19,262 nucleotides of DNA from Acidithiobacillus sp. (GTDB lineage Bacteria; Pseudomonadota; Gammaproteobacteria; Acidithiobacillales; Acidithiobacillaceae): contig JAPTWR010000181.1 in assembly GCA_028065135.1 (NCBI GenBank), positions 1-19,262 on the forward strand, written 5' to 3'. This document shows, one piece after another, positions 6,226-13,793 of the stretch (its first letter is position 1; each line of letters begins with the position of its first letter). The notes under the pieces were generated by a model. That model saw only the letters and a program-made list of their open reading frames with translations, made no database searches and was not told where the DNA came from. The position numbers were made by a program, and so were the translations under genes.

Positions 6226-8532
6226 TCAGAAGCGTACCGTGACCGTACCAAACACCGCACGTGGCATGCCGACTTCACCGTTCAGATAATATTGGTTGTA
6301 GTAATCCGTATCCGCATAGCCATAGGCGAAATATTGACGATTCAGGAGATTGTCCAGGGTCAATGAAAGATCTACCGACTTGGCAAAGGTGTTGTGGAGC
6401 TTAATCCGGTCATTCATGCCTAAATCCAGCAGGAAGTAAGCGGGTATGGTGAGCTTGCCGATACGGCCAGTAATGTAATTATGCAAGCGTCGCGCACTCA
6501 CGTATCGGCCATTCAGATTGGCCTGCAATGATCCCCAATTCCAGTTCAGGCCGACGTTGATGGATGAGTAGTTGCTTCCATCGACGGATTCACCGGGAAC
6601 ATCATATGAAGTGGTATATTCATACTTACGGGTATTGAGGGAATAGTTGGCATAGCCCTGCCAACTTCCTAGCAAAATATGACCAAAAGTATATCGTGCA
6701 CCGAGTTCAATACCTTGCGCCAGTTCATTCCCATTATTTATTTCCACGGTTAACCCAGTAATGGGATTCATTACGGAATTAAAAATATTGGTCAGATTTT
6801 CCCGATAGAGTTTTACGGACAATTGGGCATGCGCATAGTGCAGGCGCGTGCCAAACTCGTAGTCATTCACATATTCCGGTTGCAGGTGAATCGGTGCAAT
6901 GACATAGTTTCCCGCTTTGTTCTTCTGGATTGCCCCATCAGTCTCGGAGGCGTAGGGAACCTCTACATTCTTACCCCAAGCAAAGTAAAAAGATAGTGGT
7001 CGCCAGGGATGTAAATTGATACCCACCGAAGGGGCAACAAACGAGATATTACTGCTCGCAGTGAGATTGGCGCCCAAGGGATATTCATACCCGACATCCT
7101 CGCTGGTACTGATGTGGGAAAAAATGTACTTGATCCCAGGGGTCACATGGATCAATCCATCAAAAAGACGAATATCGTCCTGGATATATGGGCTCGCAAA
7201 GATGCGCGTGTCATGTTCATCATAGGTATCGTTATAGCCCGGTATTTGGGGGACATTCGCATCACCATACCAGAATTCGCCATCATGCTGTTTGGCGAAA
7301 TAGGTCTGGGCACCAATGGTCACCAGGTTGTCCGGCAATGTGAGGATGAATTGCGGGACGAACCCCACAGTGGTGGTCACAGTAGGGGCATAGCGGAAAT
7401 CCGTACCTTTTGCCACTGATCCAAAGGCCTTTTCGGGGTCATAGCTAGGCGCGCCTTTTTGGTAGAGATCATAATCCGAAAAATATAAGCCTTTGTAAAT
7501 ATAAGGATATTGTGCGCTTTGATAGAAGTTAGGATTGTGATATTCCAACTCGCTTTCAATATTGTTTTTCACATAAAACTTGAAATTGGTGGTGAGAAAC
7601 CGGTTAACGATATTTTTATCATCCAGGATGGCTGTCAGCTTGGTATCTTTGTATAGATCACTGCGCAGGCTGGACGGGTAGGAATAATCATAGCCATACT
7701 TGGTAATCAGTGGTGCAGCAATAGAACGCGGCTTGTTGGCAATATTTCGGTTCACAATGGCATAGAGGCTGATCTTTCCCTTTCCATGATCATAAGGAAT
7801 CAAGCCCGCATAATAGTAATTGCTGTTTTGGGTCTACGAATTGGCCACCCATCCATCTGATGTCTGGCGATTGTAGGATAGGTACGACTGCAGGCCATAA
7901 AATGATCCAGTATTGACCGTAGCATTCCAGAGAAACGTATCGAAACTACCATAGCCGATGCCGCCCGATGCATAAAAATGCTTGGTTGGTTTTTTAGGAA
8001 GGTAATTGATTGTGCCAGCCAGAGACTGTGGACCGCTGACAGAAGGGTTATTTACGCCATCATAGATTTTCACACCTGAGATGTTGTTGATGGTGATCGG
8101 TATGCGGTTGGCTCTGGAAACAGAATATCCCGTAAAGGCATTGTTCAGAGGGATACCATCAAATTCCTCGGTAAATGCCCCGTCACTGAAACCCCGAAAG
8201 CGAATATGCTGGCGTACCCCCAAAGGGCCTCCCGCCGTCGCCACAATGCCTGGTCGCCGATTGAGTAATTCCTGAGGACTGGTCACCGGAGAAGCCAGTT
8301 TAATGGCCCGCTTGCCAATGTAGCTGCTGGCATAGGTGGAGTTCATGGGTACACCATCCACTTTAGCTGCTTGAGCTTCTTTAATTACTTCACGGATGTG
8401 AACCGATTGTTTGCTACTCTTTGTTTTTTCATGAGTTAGCTCGTGAGCGTAAGCATTATCACTGAAAGCAACCGTACTACTCAAAGCTAAAAGGATAAAT
8501 GTCGAATTTTTGAACTTGCGTCGCTGAATCAT
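6226..8532 (-). pseudogene. TonB-dependent outer-membrane receptor 1, interrupted by an in-frame amber codon
   Basis: A single frame of 768 codons encodes a signal peptide (cleavage near AYA, residue 29), a plug domain (about 70-185: PQELLNRRPGIV, HIRFRGFSDGAF, FDGIPLNNAF, LAGTINYLPKKP) and a beta-barrel ending in VTVRF, the aromatic C-terminus usual for the family. Codon 233 is TAG (7834-7836), inside the first barrel strands (GWVANS-stop-TQNSNYYY). The frame before and after the stop is identical, so a single substitution explains it; no base is gained or lost. Past the stop the barrel is intact and closely parallels receptor 2. GGAG lies 6 nt before the ATG. As written only a 232-residue plug fragment would be made, unless the stop is suppressed, sequenced wrongly or the mutation is recent. 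The ligand is unknown; iron chelates or organic-P compounds are possible. Confidence 0.85.
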
Positions 8533-8880
8533 ATTTATCTCCGAATTCTGGTATACGAGATTGTCATTCAGTTCTTAGACCTTTCAGAGCAACGCAAAAA
8601 CAAGCGCGCACCTAAGAGCCTACAAACAATAACACCTGTATTAGAGTTTAATGATCCATGAATATCCAGTGCTTCTTACACACTCCAGCACTTCGATTAT
8701 TGCAACACTTGAACCAGAAATCGAACGAACACACAGAACATTGCTCACGAACATCGCGCGTCAATGCCTGCTTACTTTATAAAGTGCAGAAAACCGTTCC
8801 CGTCCTTTCGGAGATAAATGACTCTTGCGGCGTTAAAAATGCCGCTTACTCAAGAGGAAGACACACGGTAGTTGGACCCC
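8533..8880. other. Gene-free stretch: leader of TonB receptor 1
   Basis: I see no convincing gene. This must hold the promoter or leader of receptor 1, but I could not place boxes with confidence and see no clear Fur or PhoB site. Near the Slp end is a small hairpin (GCGGC 8827-8831 with GCCGC 8841-8845, outer CTCTTG/CAAGAG at 8822-8827 and 8851-8856), just after the Slp stop on the minus strand; it lacks a T-tract. ATTTATCTCCGAA at 8533-8545 recurs inverted at 8807-8819. Confidence 0.4.
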
Positions 8881-9426
8881 TTACCACCAACCCGGCCCGA
8901 AACCCCAACCTGGTCCATACCACCAACCTGGGTAGTAACCGAATCCGGTACTCATATAAACCTGCTCTTGCACATGCGGCCTCTGCGGCTCAATCGGCCA
9001 TAGATAGACCGTGCTCGCTGCCAGTTTCGGATAGGCGTAATTGAATTGTCCAATCTTACGATGCGTGATGCCTTCCACACGGCCAACAAAGGTGATTTCC
9101 CGGCCTTCTCGATAAAGCATCGGATCATAAAACCCCGCTGCACAGGCCAGGAAGCGACCAATGTGGGCCTCTCCCCTTTCTGATCTGGGCCGCCCATCTT
9201 GATGTAAGGGCTCTCCCAGAACCGTAAAACACGTGTCGTCCGTCTTGGGTTGCGTTTCAATCAGCTTCCCGCCCCAGCGCACAGTTTTGCCTTTGTACAC
9301 ACCGGATTGTGCCTGCTGCGGAGAAATGTTCGGAAAGTGGCCACTGACTGGCGTGATGGTGGCGCATCCCGACAAAAGCGCGGCACTCATCAGGACCAAT
9401 AGAGCCGAATGGGTGTTCTTCAACAT
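8881..9426 (-). CDS. Slp-family outer-membrane lipoprotein
   Basis: From ATG 9426 the 181-residue protein has a lipoprotein signal with lipobox LLSGC (Cys about residue 20). It then carries the Slp-family pattern: PVSGHFPNISPQQAQSG, a VRWGGKLIETQPKTDDTCFTVLGEPL block, GRFLACAAGFYDP with REGREITFVGRV, and HRKIGQFNYAYP with TVYLWP. E. coli Slp is a carbon-starvation/stationary-phase outer-membrane lipoprotein also tied to acid stress; that role is known for the family, not shown here. An unusual Trp/Gly/Tyr-rich tail (GYYPGWWYGPGWGFGPGWW) ends the protein. An in-frame start at 9453 exists, but AGGAGG six nt before 9426 decides for the shorter form. It is separate from the phosphoesterase gene by about 200 bp. 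Confidence 0.88.
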   Translation of the reverse strand: MLKNTHSALLVLMSAALLSGCATITPVSGHFPNISPQQAQSGVYKGKTVRWGGKLIETQPKTDDTCFTVLGEPLHQDGRPRSERGEAHIGRFLACAAGFYDPMLYREGREITFVGRVEGITHRKIGQFNYAYPKLAASTVYLWPIEPQRPHVQEQVYMSTGFGYYPGWWYGPGWGFGPGWW

Positions 9427-9432
9427 CGCTAT

Positions 9433-9438
9433 CCTCCT
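9433..9438 (-). promoter_or_regulatory. Ribosome-binding site of the Slp gene
   Basis: AGGAGG on the minus strand lies 6 nt before ATG 9426 and not at proper distance from the earlier in-frame start at 9453. This fixes the Slp start and places the lipobox where a signal peptide needs it. Confidence 0.75.
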
Positions 9439-9627
9439 TGCCTGTTCTTGCATGGACCAAAGCGTCTGATTATGTACGCACCGTGTGAATGGCCGGTCGT
9501 AAAAGCGTTCACTGAGAAGATCGTAAAGAGAAAACGGTTACCCACTTTCCGACCCTCAATCTATCGCTTCGTTCACCTGGGATGGTTGCAAAGTGGTTCA
9601 CCGCCATCCCGCCCACAAAGCGTGGCT

Positions 9628-12444
9628 TCACTCTTTCTCGCCAGCCTGGTAAGCGGCAAGAGGCGCGTGCTGTTTAGCGGCATAGGCCTTTAAATAATGC
9701 ATTTCCTTGTGCCATGCCTTAACGCCTTTCGCAGCAATCCATTCCTGCTTCATTTGTTCAGGACCGGGAACCTTCAGCAAGGTGGTGGGGGTATACGTAT
9801 TATCGACACCTGGCGGAGGCAGACCAGCGCCATGGTCACTTTGATGCGCCTTATACCAAGCGTACCACTTGGAATCCGGGTGCAAATAATGACCCGCTGC
9901 CCCCGCTTCCCGCCGGAGCAAGGTATAGTGCGAGCATTTACCCGCATTGAAGGCTAAGGGTATCTGCATGGGAATAACCTTGGGGGTGGGCGTAAAATCT
10001 GGATGCCGAGTCCAGATTCCCGCAAAAACGCTGGCATTTTGATCCCACTGCGACATGGGTGGCAGCCCGAATACGGCTTCCGTGGTTTTCAAAATATTCA
10101 CCTGAGAATACAAATTGCTTTGGAGATAACCGCGTTTTACCCAAGGCCCCATGGCGAGCGCAAAAGTCCGATGCGCGTTGATGTGATCAGCGCCCGACTG
10201 CGCATCGTCTTCTGTAAGGAACACCACCATGTGTTTCCATTGGGGGGTGGTGGACAGGTAATGGATAAATTTGGCGGTGGCAAAATCATTGTTGGCCACA
10301 TAATAGTTGGGCGTGTAGTAACAAGGCTCACGTCCGGCCGTGTGGTCATCTGGCAGCCAGATGTAGATAAAATGCGGAAACTGGGCGCCCGGATGGGCTT
10401 TCAGCCAGTTTTCCGCCATTTTTTCCCGGTAGGTGTCGAGAAACATGCGATCCCAACCGGGAAAGCCCGTCGCCAAATGCTTTTTCATGGCTGGTGAAAT
10501 ATTTCCGGCTTCCGATCTAGACACGAATTCGCCAAAATCCTCAAACGATACGTGATGATTCAGAAGATCGTTGAAAAGAAACAATCGCTGCGGATAGCTG
10601 ATCCAGGGATTGGACCACTTCCCCAGCACGGAAAGATTCTCGTATATGGCATAGGGATTATCCACTCCCAGCGGAATGCCTCCTGTACCCGTTGCCCCAC
10701 CGGGGACTAAAGATTGGGTCCAGCCGGGGTTGGCCACCAGACCGCGCCCCGAATAGTATTCCGGCCAGGTACGCTGGACAAAATCTGAATCGGAGGCTGC
10801 CGTGGTCCATTGATGCCCCTGGGCGGTGACTTCGCCATCCGCCATGAAATTCACAAAGAGGGTGTAATGTTTCGCCAGATTGTAGAGATTGGGTAATTCT
10901 TTGGGACCATATAGATCCAGTTGCGGGTCTGCCCAAGCTCCGGCTGGTTTATAATCACCTAAATCTTCATCGAACGTTTTGTTTTCTCTCAGAATGAAAA
11001 CGACATAGTGAATATGCTTGCGCAGAAAACGCGTTGTTTTGGCGTCTATTGCCTCCCTGCTCTTTTGTTGTGCTGCCGTAAAGCCGTCGTTTTTCAGGCT
11101 CTGTTCTGTCCAGGCTGGTAGTTTTTCATTCAAATCAGACAGTTTAATTTTTTGCACCGTGCCATCCATCATGTCGCCCACCCACTGATGCTCGACATTG
11201 GGACCAGAGCCGAGCCCTTTGGCGGAGACCACATACAGATCCGATGCAGTATGAGTAATGGCCGTCGGATACCATGCAGTGGGGATCAAACCCAGGGCCT
11301 TGCCGGTCTGATCGTCAAAAACTGCAACATCATTATTGCCTGCATTGGCGACAAAAAGATGCGTGCCGACTATGGTCAGGCCATCTGGATACGTTCCCGG
11401 TGGCGCATCCGGATAGGGGCTGTCGTTCAAAAAGCCTTTGACGCGCAAATCTGCTGTATTCACTTCGGCTATACGGTCAATATTGGCGAGGGCTACAAAT
11501 ACATCGGCTGAGTGCGGGACTGCTGCCAATGCCGTAGGATGCACACCGGCGGCCGTGTTTTGCGGTCCAGTCGGCGGTCCAACCCGAATATCGCCAAGAA
11601 GTCGCATCTTGTCGGGATCCACTACTGCTACGGCATTACCACCCCACAGGCTCACCACCAAGCGCTTTCCGTCATCCGCAAAAGTGTCCGCAAAGGGATA
11701 GGGACCCACATTAAGATAACGGGTATTGCCGCTTTGGATGTTGATGCGCGCCAAACTATTGGACAGCATGCCCGTCACATAAAGATGCTGGCCTTTGGGG
11801 CCTACAGCAATAGCATCCGGGTAAAACAGCCTGGAGTGATCATTGTAGTGCCCCTGGTATTCATAGGGATACTGCGTTTTAGGGAAGTCCTGCCAAACCA
11901 GCGGATAACGCTGGAGTAGTTGCGGCTTGCCATGAACCAGGCGGAATGCCGCGACGTCGCCACTAGCCCCGCCAGCGGCATAGAGCGTCTGCTGTGGACC
12001 TACTGCCAACCCCTGAAAAAAACTCTGGTGACCAATGACGTTACCGTGCAGGTCCTTGACATCCGTCGGCTCAGGCAGAGTCCGGGCAGCCTTTTTGTAA
12101 GCTGCCATTTCAGCCAGCCGTTGCAGAGAATGCTGATCATACCAGGTGATGGTTTGTGCGTAGGTTGCGCCGTTGGCCAAGACGGCAAGCTGTTGCCCGA
12201 AGGGCACCGCTTCAGTCACAAAGTTCGGAGCACCGTTGACGGTACCGACGGGGCTGACGATACGTCCGGTCGGAAGGACATGCGTCACCCAGTCTTTGTC
12301 TCCCGCGTTAACATGAATCGGACCGTTTATATTGCGGGTATTGGATGGAGCCTGTAAGTAGGCCAAGGCGATCTGCGGTAGCAAAACACAAGAAAATGCC
12401 AAGGTGACACTAAGCAAGACATGCCTATTCGTTATTCGAATCAT
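9628..12444 (-). CDS. YncE-like beta-propeller fused to PF04185 phosphoesterase (alkaline phosphatase superfamily)
   Basis: The 938-residue protein has a Sec signal (residues 1-29, ALA cleavage). A propeller of YncE/NHL-like blades spans about 50-415, with repeats such as LYAAGGASGDVAAF, LYVTGMLSNSLARI, VVSLWGGNAVAVVDP and LFVANAGNNDVAVFD. A phosphoesterase domain runs from about 475. Its motifs include FILRENKTFDEDLGDY (483-498), LPNLYNLAKHYTLFVNFMADGEVTAQGHQWTT, and the metal site FLTEDDAQSGADHINAHR (742-759). It is thus related to the catalytic part of the phospholipase C gene in this same run. Expected site is the periplasm or cell surface; role is hydrolysis of phosphate esters, with the propeller likely for binding. 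GAGG lies 7 nt before the ATG. The length suits the known two-domain family. Substrate unknown. Confidence 0.9.
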   Translation of the reverse strand: MIRITNRHVLLSVTLAFSCVLLPQIALAYLQAPSNTRNINGPIHVNAGDKDWVTHVLPTGRIVSPVGTVNGAPNFVTEAVPFGQQLAVLANGATYAQTITWYDQHSLQRLAEMAAYKKAARTLPEPTDVKDLHGNVIGHQSFFQGLAVGPQQTLYAAGGASGDVAAFRLVHGKPQLLQRYPLVWQDFPKTQYPYEYQGHYNDHSRLFYPDAIAVGPKGQHLYVTGMLSNSLARINIQSGNTRYLNVGPYPFADTFADDGKRLVVSLWGGNAVAVVDPDKMRLLGDIRVGPPTGPQNTAAGVHPTALAAVPHSADVFVALANIDRIAEVNTADLRVKGFLNDSPYPDAPPGTYPDGLTIVGTHLFVANAGNNDVAVFDDQTGKALGLIPTAWYPTAITHTASDLYVVSAKGLGSGPNVEHQWVGDMMDGTVQKIKLSDLNEKLPAWTEQSLKNDGFTAAQQKSREAIDAKTTRFLRKHIHYVVFILRENKTFDEDLGDYKPAGAWADPQLDLYGPKELPNLYNLAKHYTLFVNFMADGEVTAQGHQWTTAASDSDFVQRTWPEYYSGRGLVANPGWTQSLVPGGATGTGGIPLGVDNPYAIYENLSVLGKWSNPWISYPQRLFLFNDLLNHHVSFEDFGEFVSRSEAGNISPAMKKHLATGFPGWDRMFLDTYREKMAENWLKAHPGAQFPHFIYIWLPDDHTAGREPCYYTPNYYVANNDFATAKFIHYLSTTPQWKHMVVFLTEDDAQSGADHINAHRTFALAMGPWVKRGYLQSNLYSQVNILKTTEAVFGLPPMSQWDQNASVFAGIWTRHPDFTPTPKVIPMQIPLAFNAGKCSHYTLLRREAGAAGHYLHPDSKWYAWYKAHQSDHGAGLPPPGVDNTYTPTTLLKVPGPEQMKQEWIAAKGVKAWHKEMHYLKAYAAKQHAPLAAYQAGEKE

Positions 12445-12480
12445 AAAATATCCTCGTGATTACCTTGTATCAGAGTATGT

Positions 12481-12503
12481 AGTCAATGCCGATATCATTG
12501 ACT
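12481..12503. repeat. 8-bp palindrome upstream of the phosphoesterase gene
   Basis: AGTCAATG (12481-12488) and CATTGACT (12496-12503) flank a 7-nt spacer, 37 bp before the phosphoesterase start. It could be an operator or the stem of a terminator for the nucleosidase gene upstream; there is no T-tract. It lies in a 196-bp A/T-rich gap. Confidence 0.4.
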
Positions 12504-12640
12504 TCGAAACCATAATGCCCTGCCAAACTCAGAAGTCCATACATCATTGATTGTAAGATCCATCTGTTATAGAAATAGTTGTTAATCACAAATCATAGAC
12601 ACAATTATGTTGTTTAATAAAATAGCTATGAACTTATGTT

Positions 12641-13702
12641 TTAACGAGCAACTCCATATTTTTTTGTCCAATTTGAGACATAGACTGGTGGCTTCATGGC
12701 TTTAATAAATTTTCCTTTAGGCCAAGGATCAGAGAACCCTCCCTTAAAATTATATTTGGCTCTTTCATCTTTGTCTAAAGATATCATTTCGATCATTTTT
12801 AACGCAATCAGATTAGATCTTTTCTGTGCATACTCAGAGCATTGATGAAAATACTGGTTGATTACCGTAGGTACGTTCATGGCGGCATCAGAAATAGTAT
12901 GAATCTCAATAAAAGGGATTTTATTCATCGTTGAAACCAGGGCAATAGGATAATTTCCCGCCCCATCGGCCTCATGGAATATTTTTGTACTTTCTTGAAT
13001 TTGTTTGATATTGCGCAACCATGCATCCCCCGATCCTTGAGTCCCATAAGTAAGTATCCACGGCCTACGCCCCACTGGTGCAGACAGAATGTTAGCAGGC
13101 GTAAACCGAGCGACTTTTGTAGCTGCAACAACAGCCAACTTCACTAATTCTGGAGCTGCATAAATATATTCAGGATTGGGATTACCTTGCTTATAACCTT
13201 CATCATCAGTGACCAATGCGCTAAACTGACCAGGAACAATTTTTCCATCACGTTTGGTCATATAATTACTAAAATTAACTACTCTGGCGCCAATCACCAC
13301 ATCACCCATGGACAAATCCGGCAAATGCGATCCGGCAGTCCCTGGATCAATGACAAAAGCAGGATCAAAAGTCTTTTCCATAAGATAAGTATCTATAGCT
13401 GTGAGACTAAAGCTGCCAACTGGAGGAGGGGACGACAGGACCACAGGTATCCCATAAATATCTCCTGTGGTGAACTTAAAAAAACCTTCTTTATAATTTT
13501 TTTTGTTGCTCATCTTGGCAGTAATCTGAGCATAGGTATTTGGGCTTGATGGCAGAATGATACCAACAAATGACCGAGAGGTACCCAAACCAGAATCCTT
13601 GACAGCTAGTAACTCTGTATCAGCAGTGGAGCAAGACGAAAAAATAAACATACCAGAGAATATAATCATGTAAAAATGTAATCTTATATGGTTCATAATC
13701 AT
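12641..13702 (-). CDS. Exported lipoprotein nucleosidase, MTA/SAH nucleosidase-phosphorylase superfamily (PNP_UDP_1-like)
   Basis: From ATG 13702 the 353-residue protein begins with a lipoprotein signal (IIFSGMFIFSSC, Cys24). It continues with a nucleoside phosphorylase/nucleosidase fold: IDPGTAGSHLPDLSMGDVVIG (118-138), YGTQGSGDAWLR (219-230), EADGAGNYPIALVS (244-257) and IEIHTISDAAMN (265-276). The Asp in I-S-D matches the general-acid Asp of MTA/SAH nucleosidases. The usual M-E-x-A ribose-binding Glu segment is altered here to EADGAGN, so activity is likely but not certain. Family members are usually cytoplasmic; a lipoprotein form suggests cleavage of nucleosides in the periplasm or at the outer membrane. 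It lies 92 bp downstream of TonB receptor 2, same strand. GTG 13705 and ATG 13696 are alternative starts; GGAG favours 13702. It is markedly A/T-rich. Confidence 0.7.
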   Translation of the reverse strand: MIMNHIRLHFYMIIFSGMFIFSSCSTADTELLAVKDSGLGTSRSFVGIILPSSPNTYAQITAKMSNKKNYKEGFFKFTTGDIYGIPVVLSSPPPVGSFSLTAIDTYLMEKTFDPAFVIDPGTAGSHLPDLSMGDVVIGARVVNFSNYMTKRDGKIVPGQFSALVTDDEGYKQGNPNPEYIYAAPELVKLAVVAATKVARFTPANILSAPVGRRPWILTYGTQGSGDAWLRNIKQIQESTKIFHEADGAGNYPIALVSTMNKIPFIEIHTISDAAMNVPTVINQYFHQCSEYAQKRSNLIALKMIEMISLDKDERAKYNFKGGFSDPWPKGKFIKAMKPPVYVSNWTKKYGVAR

Positions 13703-13726
13703 CACACTCCATTAGTGAAATAATTA

Positions 13727-13764
13727 CAGGCACAAGACGAAAATAATATAACATCAAGTGCCTG
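13727..13764. repeat. Inverted repeat between TonB receptor 2 and the nucleosidase gene
   Basis: CAGGCAC (13727-13733) pairs with GTGCCTG (13758-13764) across 24 nt in the 91-bp intergenic gap. It may form an mRNA hairpin that tunes nucleosidase expression relative to the receptor. There is no T-tract, so it does not look like a strong terminator. Confidence 0.35.
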
Positions 13765-13793
13765 CGGTTGAAGCTTACGCTATAAAACAAAAC

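Noticed and set aside
8818..8871. 17-codon plus-strand frame after GGAG
   Set aside because: Too short to support, and it spans the hairpin beyond the Slp stop; the GGAG is probably coincidental.
9579..9610. GGGATGG...CCATCCC as terminator between Slp and the phosphoesterase gene
   Set aside because: The stem is 7 bp with an 18-nt loop and no T-tract on the minus strand; too weak to call.
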